DNA from: Oceanobacillus sp. Castelsardo
GTDB lineage: Bacteria; Bacillota; Bacilli; Bacillales; Amphibacillaceae
Direction: 5' to 3'
Assembly (NCBI RefSeq): GCF_001659985.1
Contig: NZ_LYCS01000003.1
Coordinates: forward strand, 214,015-278,014
Length of the DNA: 64,000 bases
Below the pieces are notes generated by a model, which was given only the letters and a program-made list of their open reading frames with translations, did not search any database and was not told where the DNA came from. Shown here in pieces: positions 8,761 through 17,885 of the stretch. A program made the position numbers and the translations under genes. The stretch's first letter is position 1. Each line of letters begins with the position of its first letter.

Positions 8761-9795
8761 TTAGTTGATAGCGAGTCTCATCACTAATCGTACAGGAATT
8801 GCAGGCCTTGCCATTTGATTGACATCCCCCACGAAAAACAAATCCGATGCAGGATAATAAAACGCAAATGACCCCGTTGACCCCGAATGACCCAATAATT
8901 CACCTTTTCCCATAAAAAGTGTCACAAGACCACCCAACGGAATTTTCATATATCCGGCACCGTAATGAATGGGGGACATGGCGGCTTGCAATTCGTTATT
9001 GACCTTCAGATCATGAAAAATAGTATTATTAAACAACCTTCCTCCAAAAAAAGCCTTGATAAATATCATTAATTCACGAGCCGTAGAAATACAACCGCCA
9101 CTGGCGCGAATACCTCTAATCATTTTCGGTAGATAAAAGGAGGTGTCCTTGTAATATACATTGGGAACAAAATCATCCTCATCTATCGGAAGGTATGTAT
9201 TTTTAAGTCCTAAAGGGTCGAAAATAAATTGCTTATAAACATCTTCTAATGTTGAATCAGTAACTATTTCAATTATTTTTCCTAGTATATCGAAGTTTAC
9301 ATTTGCATAATGGGCTCTTTTTCCCATACCCGGTTCAAAGTGTGGTTTCAATTGTTTCGTTTTCAGGATGGTTTCATCTATACTAATTTGCCTATCCTTA
9401 TATCTAGCACGTTTTTTTGCCTTATTACTGCCTTCCTCTATGGCATCTGGCAATCCACTTGTATGAAATAATAAATGGGAAAGTGTAAGATCCATGGAAT
9501 ACTCTTTCCCCTTGTATATATGAAGGCCGCTCAACATATCTTCTCCAAAATATTTTGCTATTTTGTCGTCTAGTGACAGTTTTTCTCGCTCTCTCAAAAT
9601 AAGAATACAAGAGGTTGTGAATAGCTTTGTAATACTTGCTGTTAGAATGAGGGAATCTATCTTCTTACCTCCGTACTCAAGATGGTATGAAAAGTCACCG
9701 CCTGAGTTTTCTATAAATAGCACGGATTCATGTATTTGTTTGTTTTTCGTCATTTTTTCGAAGACTTTTTTGATTTTTTGTTTTTGACTCTCCAT
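8761..9795 (-). CDS. beta-lactamase-family serine hydrolase
   Basis: This is a 344-aa class C beta-lactamase/AmpH/esterase-fold protein. The nucleophile motif SxxK is SITK at residues 54-57. The second motif YxN is YAN in HYANVNF, and the third is probably HSG in LGHSGSTG. There is no signal peptide, so it is probably cytoplasmic. Family members include peptidases, esterases and D-amino-acid hydrolases, and the substrate is unknown. The start MESQKQK is preceded by GGGGGG at six bases. Its stop codon directly follows that of the opposing pentapeptide gene, with no terminator between, so the two transcripts may overlap. Confidence 0.82.
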   Translation of the reverse strand: MESQKQKIKKVFEKMTKNKQIHESVLFIENSGGDFSYHLEYGGKKIDSLILTASITKLFTTSCILILREREKLSLDDKIAKYFGEDMLSGLHIYKGKEYSMDLTLSHLLFHTSGLPDAIEEGSNKAKKRARYKDRQISIDETILKTKQLKPHFEPGMGKRAHYANVNFDILGKIIEIVTDSTLEDVYKQFIFDPLGLKNTYLPIDEDDFVPNVYYKDTSFYLPKMIRGIRASGGCISTARELMIFIKAFFGGRLFNNTIFHDLKVNNELQAAMSPIHYGAGYMKIPLGGLVTLFMGKGELLGHSGSTGSFAFYYPASDLFFVGDVNQMARPAIPVRLVMRLAIN

Positions 9796-9960
9796 ATATT
9801 TCCCCCCTATCTTTTCCATTGCAATACAATTTTGACCGATGAAATTACTCCTTTATCTGGCCCATTTGCTGAACAAAGAATAATCTGGACTCGGTTCACA
9901 ATATCATTTTGCTTTATATTATGTGTATCCAGCAAAAATAATGATATCGTTGTCATTATA

Positions 9961-9996
9961 AAAATAAAAGCCGTCTATTTAGACGACTTTTATTTT
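9961..9996. terminator. orphan terminator-like hairpin
   Basis: The arms AAAATAAAAG(c)CGTC and GACG(a)CTTTTATTTT form an A/T-flanked hairpin able to act on either strand. No gene ends here, so it probably insulates the region or is a remnant of a lost gene. Confidence 0.6.
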
Positions 9997-10084
9997 CGCA
10001 TATTATTGGTCAACTTTGATATCATTTGAGTTGTATTTTTTGCAAAAGCACCCCGAAATGGAATCCTTTATACGACTTATACAG

Positions 10085-10895
10085 CTTAGCACTCCGCAAT
10101 CAATGAGTGCCGGAATGCAAGGGAAATCCTAGCGCTCCGCTACTCATACGATCGATGAGTGCCGGAACGTTAGAGAAATTTCAGTGCTCCACTACTCATA
10201 CGGCCGATGAGTGCCGGAATGCAAGGGGAATCCCAGCGCTCCGCTACTCATACGACCGATGAGTGCAGGAATGCAAGGGGAATCCCAGCGCTCCGCTACT
10301 CATACGACCGATGAGTGCCGGAACGTTAGAAATTTCAGTGCTCCACTACTCATACGGCCGATGAGTGCCGGAATGCAAGGGGAATCCCAGCGCTCCGCTA
10401 CTCATACGACCGATGAGTGCAGGAACGTTAGAGAAATTTCAGTGCTCCACCACTCATACGGCCGATGAGTGCAGGAATGCAAGGGAAATCCCACCGCTCC
10501 GCTACTCATACGACCGATGAGTGCCGGAACGTTAGAGAAATTTCAGTGCTCCACTACTCATACGGCCGATGAGTGCCGGAATGCAAGGGGAATCCCAGCG
10601 CTCCGCTACTCATGAGTGCCGGAATGCAAGGGGAATCCCAGCGCTCCGCTACTCATACGACCGATGAGTGCAGGAACGTTAGAGAAATTTCAGTGCTCCA
10701 CCACTCATACGGCCGATGAGTGCAGGAATGCAAGGGAAATCCCACCGCTCCGCTACTCATACGACCGATGAGTGCCGGAACGTTAGAGAAATTTCAGTGC
10801 TCCACTACTCATACGGCCGATGAGTGCCGGAATGCAAGGGGAATCCCAGCGCTCCGCTACTCATTCAACCTATGAGTGCGGAACGTTAGAGAAAA
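10085..10895. repeat. 52-bp palindromic tandem array, locus 2 (sixteen units)
   Basis: This is the largest array of the family. ATGAGTG right arms start at 10103, 10155, 10207, 10259, 10311, 10361, 10413, 10465, 10517, 10569, 10612, 10664, 10716, 10768, 10820 and 10872. Thirteen of fifteen steps are exactly 52 bp. The palindrome is ACTCAT-ACG(A/G)CCG-ATGAGT. Two linker types alternate: one has GGAACGTTAGAGAAATTTCA and the other GGAATGCAAGGGGAATCCCA, giving a 104-bp higher order. The block from about 10413 to 10610 recurs from about 10664, so part of the array is a segmental duplication. At 10612 one palindrome has collapsed to ACTCATGAGT. It fills the gap between the serine hydrolase and argH. 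No gene is supported here. Confidence 0.96.
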
Positions 10896-10921
10896 CCGAC
10901 TTATACGGCTCTTCTTGACTA

Positions 10922-12337
10922 TTATAGTTGGATAATAGCTCCTTTATCCTCTATCCATTCATCATTTCCCTTAAGAAATACCGACGCCTTTTCGATTTGC
11001 TCTTCTACTCTGTTCTTTGCTGTTCCGCCTGCTACATTACGTGCGTTCACAACGGTTTCGGGTGTAAGCACATCGAAAATATCTGCTCCAATTAAATTAG
11101 AGAAGGATTGAAATTTTTCCAGAGATAAGTCTAGTAAAAATTGACCTTGATTGATACAGTGAAGCACCACTTGCCCAACAACTGCATGGGATTCTCTAAA
11201 TGGCATCCCTTTTCCAACTAAGTAATCAGCCAGGTCTGTAGCATTGGAGAAGTCTTCTTTCACTGCTTGATACATGTTTTCCTTCTTCACTTGCATAGAT
11301 TCTATCATTGGAGCAAATAAAGCTAGAGCACCTTTTAATGTTTCAACCGTATCAAACATACCTTCTTTATCCTCTTGCATGTCTTTATTGTATGCAAGTG
11401 GAAGTCCTTTTAAGGTTGTCAGCATTCCCATTAGGTGACCATAAACACGTCCTGTTTTCCCACGGACTAGCTCCGCTACATCTGGGTTTTTCTTTTGTGG
11501 CATCATGCTACTTCCTGTGGTGAATTCATCATCCAATTCGACAAAGTTAAACTCTGCGCTAGACCATTGAACCATTTCCTCACAAAGTCTAGACAGGTGC
11601 ATAGAGATAAGGGATGCATTTGCTAAAAATTCCACAACAAAGTCACGATCACTAACTGCATCTAAACTATTTTCACAAATACCATCAAATCCTAATTTCT
11701 TCGCAACAAACTCTCGATCAATTGGGAAGGTTGTTCCAGCTAAAGCACCTGCGCCTAATGGAGATTTGTTTACACGCTTAAAACTATCCTGCAAACGTTC
11801 GACATCACGTTGGAACATAAATACATAGGCATTCATATGATGTCCGAATAAAACAGGTTGTGCACGCTGTAAATGGGTATACCCAGGCATGACGGTATCC
11901 AGATTTGCCTTTGCCTGCTTTAAAAGTGATACTTGTACTTTACCGAGAAGACTTGTTAAATCCACAAGTGCTTCTCTTAAGTACAAGCGCATATCTAACG
12001 CTACTTGGTCATTTCGGCTTCGTCCAGTATGTAGTTTTCCACCTACTGGACCTACTTCTTCGATTAAAAGCTTTTCTACATTCATATGAATATCTTCATT
12101 TTCAGCAGATAATTCTGCTTCTCCACTTTCAATCTTAGCAGCTACCTTTTTTAATCCTTCTGCGATCTTATCCGCATCTTCAGCCGGGATAATCTCACAA
12201 ACCTTCAACATTTCCACATGGGCGAGACTACCTTGGATATCATACTTCGCTAATTTTTTATCAAAGTAAATCGATGCAGTATATTCATCTACCAATTCAT
12301 TCGTTGGTTTTGTAAATCGTCCGCCCCATAGTTTCAT
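10922..12337 (-). CDS. argH: argininosuccinate lyase
   Basis: This is the last enzyme of arginine biosynthesis. It splits argininosuccinate to arginine and fumarate in the cytoplasm. At 471 aa it is full length. It carries the fumarase/aspartase superfamily signature [28 protein letters not shown] with the substrate-binding residues, and [11 protein letters not shown]. Its ATG overlaps the argG stop codon by four bases (ATGA), so the two are translationally coupled and form an argGH operon controlled from the ARG box upstream of argG. The downstream gap is filled by the palindromic array, with no clear terminator before it. Confidence 0.97.
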   Translation of the reverse strand: MKLWGGRFTKPTNELVDEYTASIYFDKKLAKYDIQGSLAHVEMLKVCEIIPAEDADKIAEGLKKVAAKIESGEAELSAENEDIHMNVEKLLIEEVGPVGGKLHTGRSRNDQVALDMRLYLREALVDLTSLLGKVQVSLLKQAKANLDTVMPGYTHLQRAQPVLFGHHMNAYVFMFQRDVERLQDSFKRVNKSPLGAGALAGTTFPIDREFVAKKLGFDGICENSLDAVSDRDFVVEFLANASLISMHLSRLCEEMVQWSSAEFNFVELDDEFTTGSSMMPQKKNPDVAELVRGKTGRVYGHLMGMLTTLKGLPLAYNKDMQEDKEGMFDTVETLKGALALFAPMIESMQVKKENMYQAVKEDFSNATDLADYLVGKGMPFRESHAVVGQVVLHCINQGQFLLDLSLEKFQSFSNLIGADIFDVLTPETVVNARNVAGGTAKNRVEEQIEKASVFLKGNDEWIEDKGAIIQL

Positions 12338-13587
12338 GGTTTAACAGCTTCCTTTACTTCTAGTTTTACTTTTTCAGTGGAGTTAAATTTTGAACCCGCC
12401 TTGTTCACAGATGCATGAACTTTTGTTGGAAGTCCCCAAAGTTTAATGAATCCTAATGCGGCTTCATGATCAAATGAATCCTCTTTATTGTAAGTTGCAA
12501 GGTCAAAATCATATAAAGAATTAGCAGATTCACGACCAATTACTTGTGCTTGACCTTTATACAATTTAACTTTAACTGTACCTGATACAAATTCTTGAGT
12601 TTCTTTAATGAAAGCTTGCAATGCGGAAGTTAACGGCGAATACCATAATCCATAATATACCGCTTGAGCTAATTTTTGCTCTACAATTGGTTTGAATTCC
12701 GCAACTTCTCTTGGTAATGTTAAAGCTTCTAATTCTTGATGTGCAGCAATAAGTGTCATCGCTGCAGGTGCTTCATAAATTTCACGTGATTTAATTCCAA
12801 CTAAACGGTTTTCTACATGATCAATACGGCCTACCCCATGTTTTCCTGCAATATCATTCAATTCCAAAATTAATTGGTCTAATGGTAAAGCTTTTCCGTC
12901 TAAAGAAACAGGTTTACCATTTTCAAAGGTAATTTGAACAACTTGCGGCTCATTTGGAGCATCCACTGGATCTTGTGTTAATTCAAAAGCTTCTTTCGGT
13001 GGCTCAGCCCACGGATCTTCTAACACTCCACATTCATTACTACGTCCCCATAGGTTTTGGTCAATACTAAATGGATTATCTAAATCAATTGGAATTGGAA
13101 TATTATGTGCCTTTGCATATTCAATTTCTTCTTCACGGGACATCGACCAGTCACGTACAGGAGCAACAATTGTAAGTTCTGGATTTAGAGCTGTAAAGGA
13201 AACATCGAAACGAACTTGGTCATTCCCCTTACCTGTACAACCGTGCGCAACTGCTACTGCACCTTCTTCTTCAGCTATATCAACTAATATCTTAGCAATT
13301 AACGGACGAGATAATGCTGAGATTAATGGATATTTTCCTTCATATAATAAGTTAGCTTGCAAGGAAGGTAATACGTATTCTTCCGCGTATAGAGATTTTG
13401 CATCTATAACATAAGATTTTATCGCACCTACATCAATAGCCTTTTGCTTCGTAAACTCTAAATCTTTCCCTTCTCCTACGTCTAGAGCAACCGCAATGAC
13501 ATCATAGTTATATTTATCTTGTAACCATTTAATTGCTACAGAAGTATCAAGTCCACCTGAGTAAGCTAATACAATTTTATCCTTCAT
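12334..13587 (-). CDS. argG: argininosuccinate synthase
   Basis: This enzyme condenses citrulline and aspartate with ATP to argininosuccinate, the step before argH. The 417-aa protein has the N-type ATP pyrophosphatase P-loop [10 protein letters not shown] at residues 7-16, and conserved [12 protein letters not shown] and [12 protein letters not shown] blocks. The C-terminus ([12 protein letters not shown]) is slightly longer than usual. GAGGGG precedes the ATG by nine bases. It is the first gene of the argGH operon. A near-perfect 34-bp palindrome made of two ARG-box-like halves lies 34 bp upstream, so repression by the arginine regulator ArgR/AhrC is expected. Confidence 0.97.
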   Translation of the reverse strand: MKDKIVLAYSGGLDTSVAIKWLQDKYNYDVIAVALDVGEGKDLEFTKQKAIDVGAIKSYVIDAKSLYAEEYVLPSLQANLLYEGKYPLISALSRPLIAKILVDIAEEEGAVAVAHGCTGKGNDQVRFDVSFTALNPELTIVAPVRDWSMSREEEIEYAKAHNIPIPIDLDNPFSIDQNLWGRSNECGVLEDPWAEPPKEAFELTQDPVDAPNEPQVVQITFENGKPVSLDGKALPLDQLILELNDIAGKHGVGRIDHVENRLVGIKSREIYEAPAAMTLIAAHQELEALTLPREVAEFKPIVEQKLAQAVYYGLWYSPLTSALQAFIKETQEFVSGTVKVKLYKGQAQVIGRESANSLYDFDLATYNKEDSFDHEAALGFIKLWGLPTKVHASVNKAGSKFNSTEKVKLEVKEAVKP

Positions 13588-13620
13588 GAAAAATTTCCCC
13601 TCTCAATTATGTGCTATTAA

Positions 13621-13654
13621 TGAATTATTATGCATCATAATGCATAATAATTCA
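13621..13654 (-). promoter_or_regulatory. double ARG box, operator of argGH
   Basis: The arms TGAATTATTATGCAT and ATGCATAATAATTCA form a perfect 15-bp inverted repeat around CATA. Each half resembles the 18-bp ARG box bound by ArgR/AhrC (TGAAT-WWWW-ATTCA), with one altered arm. It lies just upstream of the argG leader. Binding is inferred from the motif and the gene it precedes. Confidence 0.82.
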
Positions 13655-13659
13655 AGTAC

Positions 13660-14125
13660 TTTTTTGAAAATTTTTATTTATTTTTTGTTTCGGGTAAAGG
13701 ATGGATTGACTATGAGATTGGAAGGTTGTCTATCATAATATTATTAAAAAACATATATTACCAAAAATTGGTATAATTTTACTATATTTAAAAGGGTATC
13801 AAATATCGGATATATTTATATGAAGTGGACTATTTTTCATACAAAAGTCTTAAAATTCCTCCAAATCTACGTTTCACTCCAGATTTGTGTGCATTTTTTC
13901 ATAGGTAGAAACGCCGTTGTAATCATAAATTAGATTAGATATACTCACTTCCGTATGGTACAAAATCACCTAATATAGACACTTCTCCTATGACCCTCAT
14001 CATATAAAATCGTGGAAACTATCAATCTAACATCTAGAGAAATAATCCTTTTATCATTTATAAATTATTCCTATATTTTATTTTAGTTTAATAGGTCTAT
14101 CATGGTGACAAGATCAAGGGGAGGA
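13660..14125. other. long AT-rich intergenic region without a recognisable gene
   Basis: About 470 bp separate argG from the divergent secreted-protein gene. I see no open frame of note, no terminator and no repeat of the palindromic family. It presumably holds both promoters. GGGGAGG before 14131 is the ribosome binding site of the next gene. Confidence 0.5.
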
Positions 14126-14130
14126 ATTTC

Positions 14131-14784
14131 ATGTTAAAGAAAGCTTCATTGCTAGGTTTGTCATTTTTGCTAGCTTTCTATCCAACAGCTGCACTGGCGG
14201 CTGAATCAGGGGAACAGCAAAGCGATGAACAAACCGACACACAAGTAGATGCGATCACAAATAACGGAACAGAAACAGACAACCAAGAGTCTAGTGCTAA
14301 AACAAAAGAATCTACCAATGAGTTATCTAAGGATTTAGAGCTTGATTATGCTAGTTTTGGCAAAGACTATGAGATTAATGGTGTTAAGGTTTTTGGTGAT
14401 GATTTCATTGAAAATAAATCAAACCACGTTAATAGTCATAATGTACCTTTATCTTTAGTTAGCGCTAATCCAGGTAATGTTCAAACTTACTCTGTTCCAA
14501 GTTATGCAGTAAAAAAATCTTTAAAATGGGCTATTAAAAATACTACAACTATCACAAATTATGTTGGTAAATACCTAGGAAGAGACGCAGCAGTTAAAGT
14601 TGGCAAATTTATGAATTCTCACGTTAAACCAGCTTTAAGAAAATTGGAAAAAGCGGAAAATCTAACTTATGGAAAAATGGAAACCGCGATTAGAGAAGCC
14701 CTTGACGGACCGCTTGGTAAAACCCCGGCTAGAATTGCGGCTAGTGTAATTGTAGAAGCTATCCAAATTCTTGCTCCAATTTAA
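14131..14784 (+). CDS. secreted protein of unknown function, possible toxin-like
   Basis: This is a 217-aa exported protein I do not recognise with certainty. Residues 1-24 are a classical Sec signal peptide (MLKKASLLGLSFLLAFYPTA, cleavage after ALA-A). It is followed by a Gln/Asp/Thr/Glu-rich linker to about residue 70. The C-terminal 90 residues are basic and predicted helical (KKSLKWAIKN, DAAVKVGKFMNSHVKPALRK) and end in a hydrophobic helix (RIAASVIVEAIQILAPI). A short cytosolic coiled-coil gene follows after 23 bp. An export-tagged basic helical protein with a small partner resembles putative secreted toxin/immunity pairs of Firmicutes, but that is inference. GGGGAGG precedes the start. 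Confidence 0.7.
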   Translation: MLKKASLLGLSFLLAFYPTAALAAESGEQQSDEQTDTQVDAITNNGTETDNQESSAKTKESTNELSKDLELDYASFGKDYEINGVKVFGDDFIENKSNHVNSHNVPLSLVSANPGNVQTYSVPSYAVKKSLKWAIKNTTTITNYVGKYLGRDAAVKVGKFMNSHVKPALRKLEKAENLTYGKMETAIREALDGPLGKTPARIAASVIVEAIQILAPI

Positions 14785-14807
14785 AATAGTAATTAGTGAG
14801 GGATAAT

Positions 14808-15242
14808 ATGTCTGATGTTTCAAAATTAGAGGCTAGAGTACAACAAATAGAAGATAGTCTTCAACAAATTGATAGACTCGATCATGAAGTCTATAGCTTG
14901 ACTCAAAAGCTTGAAAAGGCAACTAATCTATTAATCGACATTGTTGAAAAAAAGAAAAGCTTAGGAGTTCATGATTTAGAATATGTTTTATTAAAATTAA
15001 ATATTGATGGTACTAAGTATCACGAATTACCCTTGTTAATTAGTAGGACGGAGAGAAAATTTAGAGAAACTGGTGAATTCCCAACTATCCAGGGATTCCA
15101 TCAAATGGTAATTGAAATATTTTCTCTTACTGAAAATGATCAAAAAATCTTCACATTAGAAGTAACTAAAAAGGTGCTAGAAAAATTTATGAATGATGAA
15201 GATAATTTATTTCCAGTTTGCAAAAAGATCCTTTCAAGTTAA
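14808..15242 (+). CDS. small coiled-coil protein, partner of the secreted protein
   Basis: This is a 144-aa cytosolic protein with no signal peptide. Residues 1-50 have a heptad pattern typical of a coiled coil (LEARVQQIEDSLQQIDRLDHEV...LTQKLEKATNLL). The rest is an alpha/beta-like acidic segment without a motif I know. The start at 14808 is favoured because GTGAGGG lies five bases before it; a GTG at 14796 is part of that site. It lies 23 bp downstream of the secreted-protein gene, so the two are probably co-transcribed, and a strong terminator follows. A protective role towards the secreted protein is conceivable but unproven. Confidence 0.7.
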   Translation: MSDVSKLEARVQQIEDSLQQIDRLDHEVYSLTQKLEKATNLLIDIVEKKKSLGVHDLEYVLLKLNIDGTKYHELPLLISRTERKFRETGEFPTIQGFHQMVIEIFSLTENDQKIFTLEVTKKVLEKFMNDEDNLFPVCKKILSS

Positions 15243-15320
15243 TGGTATTTTCCACTATTCACGCATTTAATGGTCAATTCCTTAAAGTAGTTCAATTAAA
15301 TGGTTCTGTAACTATAATTT

Positions 15321-15360
15321 AAAAAGCGAACAATCCTTTCAAAAGGACTGTTCGCTTTTT
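15321..15360. terminator. bidirectional Rho-independent terminator
   Basis: AAAAAGCGAACA pairs with TGTTCGCTTTTT, and the inner TCCTTT pairs with AAAGGA. It ends the two-gene secreted-protein operon and the converging SDR-like gene. Confidence 0.9.
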
Positions 15361-15367
15361 AATTTAG

Positions 15368-16015
15368 CTATAAACGTTTAAATGCCCCTTCAATCGTACT
15401 TTCCCCTGACATTAAACCAATTGTCTTTTTAAATGTATTTTCATTATCTAAAGATTGCACAACTGCTCTAGCTACATCTTCACGAGGAATAGAGCCCTTT
15501 TCAATGTCATTTCCAGCCTGCACTTTTCCAGTCCCTGGTTCATTTAACAAAAGTCCCGGTCCTAAAATAGTATAGTTTAGATTACTTTCCGTTAAAATAT
15601 GATCTGCATAATGTTTGGCAACCATATACGGTTTTATCGGACTATCTTTCCACGATTCACGATCAAATGCACGGAATGCACTAACCATGACATACCGACT
15701 TGCACCAACTTTTTCTGCTGCTTCCATTGATTTTACTGCTCCATCAAGGTCAACAAGTAGTGTTTTATCCGGCCCTGTTTTTCCACCTGATCCAGCTGAG
15801 AATATTACTGCGTCACTACCTTGCATTGCTTCAGCTAATTCCTCTACGCTTCCCTCTAGGTTAGCAACAATGGCATCCACCCCAGATTCCTTAAGTGCCT
15901 CAGCTTGTTCTTCATTACGAACCATTGCTTTTAATGTATGTTGATTACTTTCTTGAAGTAGTTTTACGATATGTTTTCCAACTTGCCCATTTGATCCAAT
16001 TAGAAATACGTTCAT
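15368..16015 (-). CDS. NAD(P)-binding atypical short-chain dehydrogenase (YhfK-like)
   Basis: This 215-aa protein is of the NAD(P)H-binding 'atypical SDR' group, with the length of B. subtilis YhfK. The N-terminal dinucleotide loop is GSNGQVG (residues 7-13). FSAGSGG and VMVSAFRAFD mark the fourth and fifth strands, and YMVAKHYAD carries the YxxxK-like pair. Proteins of this group are cytosolic and often induced by stress, but the substrate is unknown. Upstream GGGGGAAATCGCTA gives a plausible ribosome binding site. The gene converges on the secreted-protein cassette, sharing its terminator. Confidence 0.8.
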   Translation of the reverse strand: MNVFLIGSNGQVGKHIVKLLQESNQHTLKAMVRNEEQAEALKESGVDAIVANLEGSVEELAEAMQGSDAVIFSAGSGGKTGPDKTLLVDLDGAVKSMEAAEKVGASRYVMVSAFRAFDRESWKDSPIKPYMVAKHYADHILTESNLNYTILGPGLLLNEPGTGKVQAGNDIEKGSIPREDVARAVVQSLDNENTFKKTIGLMSGESTIEGAFKRL

Positions 16016-16094
16016 TAGCGATTTCCCCCTTCATTCTTGGATAGCTATATTGTTTCAAAGTATAAAGAGAATATCAAAAGAATTGCTTTGATCC

Positions 16095-17762
16095 TTAACG
16101 AAATTCAGTAGGTATCTCAAACAAATCTATTCCCCAAACAATTGGTAAATAAAAATAGACTACCAATATAATTAAAACGAGGGTGAAGTTATTTAGCCAA
16201 AATCCGTTTTTAACCATTTCCGTTATTTTTAGTCTTCCAGTACCATACATAATGGCGTTTGGCGGTGTCCCAACTGGTAGCATAAATGAACAGTTAGCCG
16301 CCATCGCACAAGGTACCATTAAAGCATATGGATGTATATTTAATGCAAGTGCCAATGAAGCTACTACAGGTATAATCATGGTTCCTGTAGCTGTATTAGA
16401 GGTAATCTCTGTAAGAAGTAAAATAACTAATGTTGAAATAAACATGACAAGTAAGATGTTCATACCCTCAAGTCCTGCTAATTGTAGTCCAATCCACTCT
16501 GAAAGCCCTGTTGACGTAAATCCCGCAGCAATAGCAAGGCCTCCACCGAACAGGATTAGAATACCCCATGGAATATCTTTAGAATCTTTCCATTCCATTA
16601 TTTTACTTCCTTCCTCCCGTTTTGCAGGAATTAAGAAAAGCAAGACTGTAGCAATCATTGCGATGATTCCATCACTGATACCTGGAATTTCAACGATATT
16701 TTGCCAAATAAATGTTCGGGTAATCCACATAAATGCTGCAAAAACAAATACAACTGCAACTGCCTTTTCTTCATATGTAATTTTACCAAGGGAGTTTCTT
16801 TCTTTATTAATCTGTTCCTTTCCACCTGGTAGTTCACGAAAATTTATTTTATATACTACTTTAGTAAGAAAAAGCCATAATAGTGGAATTAAAATAACAA
16901 CCATTGGTACCCCTATCATCATCCAACCAGCAAAAGATATCTCTGTATCAAACATAGTCCCTACTGTTGCTGCAAGAATACTGAGAGGTGGCGTTCCAAT
17001 CAATGTCCCAAGTCCTCCGACGGTTGCTGCATAGCCGATACCAAATATAACAGATTTTTCGAATTTCGGAATATCACTTGCATATTTCCCTTTTTCTAAA
17101 GAACTGGATGCTTGATGAACGATGGCTAAGCCCATCGGAATCAGCATCATGGTAGCTGCCGTGTTCGAAACCCACATCGATAAAAAGGCCGTTGCAACCA
17201 TGAATCCTAATACAATTCGTTGCGGGCTTGTACCAATTACAGAGATAATCGATAATGCCATTCGCTTATGAAGGTTCCATTTTTCCATCGCTGTTGCAAT
17301 AAAAAATCCACCTAAGAATAAGAAAATAATATCATTTCCATACGATGAAACAACGGTACTTCCATCCAATGCTCCTGTCGTTGGTAGCAAAATAATAGGA
17401 ATAAGCGAACTTACCGGAATTGGAATTGGCTCCGTAATCCACCAAGTAGCTACCCATAATGTCACAGCTAGAACAGATCTTGCCTCAGGACTTAACCCCT
17501 CTGGATGAAAAAACAATAACGTTAATAAGAATAATAGTGGTCCTAAAATCAATCCTACCTTTTGGGCTGGTTTATAAGCTGGTTTCTTATGATGTCCACT
17601 CTTATTTCCATTTCCAGAACTAGGTATATTTTTTTCTATTCGCTTCTTAGGGTTTTGTGAATCCTCGACATTTCTTAATTGAGAGAAAGTCAAAAAACGT
17701 TTTGTCTCCCCATGTAACTGCCAAAGCCATCCCCAAAGGGAAGCTATATTTTTTTGTACCAT
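16095..17762 (-). CDS. SLC13/DASS-family sodium:dicarboxylate symporter
   Basis: This is an integral membrane carrier of 555 aa with a hydrophilic N-terminal extension of about 70 residues, then some eleven or more hydrophobic segments. The two SNT signatures that bind sodium and substrate are both present: WVSNTAATMM and ITSNTATGTM. MLPVGTPPNAIMYG near the C-terminus is also characteristic. The family takes up succinate, malate, fumarate or citrate with Na+. A CitA/DcuS-type two-component system lies directly upstream on the same strand and probably controls it. A near-perfect cre box sits 23 bp before the start, suggesting catabolite repression. AAAGGGG precedes the ATG. Confidence 0.9.
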   Translation of the reverse strand: MVQKNIASLWGWLWQLHGETKRFLTFSQLRNVEDSQNPKKRIEKNIPSSGNGNKSGHHKKPAYKPAQKVGLILGPLLFLLTLLFFHPEGLSPEARSVLAVTLWVATWWITEPIPIPVSSLIPIILLPTTGALDGSTVVSSYGNDIIFLFLGGFFIATAMEKWNLHKRMALSIISVIGTSPQRIVLGFMVATAFLSMWVSNTAATMMLIPMGLAIVHQASSSLEKGKYASDIPKFEKSVIFGIGYAATVGGLGTLIGTPPLSILAATVGTMFDTEISFAGWMMIGVPMVVILIPLLWLFLTKVVYKINFRELPGGKEQINKERNSLGKITYEEKAVAVVFVFAAFMWITRTFIWQNIVEIPGISDGIIAMIATVLLFLIPAKREEGSKIMEWKDSKDIPWGILILFGGGLAIAAGFTSTGLSEWIGLQLAGLEGMNILLVMFISTLVILLLTEITSNTATGTMIIPVVASLALALNIHPYALMVPCAMAANCSFMLPVGTPPNAIMYGTGRLKITEMVKNGFWLNNFTLVLIILVVYFYLPIVWGIDLFEIPTEFR

Positions 17763-17784
17763 ACTACATCCCCTTTCAATAAAA

Positions 17785-17800
17785 ATGTTAGCGCTTGCAT
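17785..17800 (-). promoter_or_regulatory. catabolite-responsive element (cre) of the dicarboxylate carrier
   Basis: ATGTTAGCGCTTGCAT fits the cre consensus WTGNNANCGNNNNCAW at every fixed position and is nearly palindromic. CcpA with HPr-Ser-P would bind here and block the transporter gene when preferred sugars are present. The effect is inferred from motif and position. Confidence 0.75.
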
Positions 17801-17885
17801 GTGAGTTTAAATTAAAATGAGGGAAATGTGTACCTTTTTAAATTATTCTAATAGTTTTTAAACTAAAAAAAGTAAATGGCAGAGG

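Noticed and set aside
9730-10029. 99-aa plus-strand open frame
   Set aside because: It is Phe/Ile-rich antisense of the serine-hydrolase start and leader and has no ribosome binding site.
10211-10468. 85-aa open frame inside the repeat array
   Set aside because: The translation simply repeats every 52 bp with the palindrome, has no ribosome binding site, and its frame arises from the repeat itself.
10085-10895. CRISPR array (about 21-nt repeat and 31-nt spacer)
   Set aside because: The spacers are near-identical within each array, the repeat is a perfect palindrome, and there are no cas genes in the window.
16183-17034. 283-aa plus-strand open frame
   Set aside because: It is the antisense shadow of the SLC13 carrier gene, which has both SNT motifs and a ribosome binding site.
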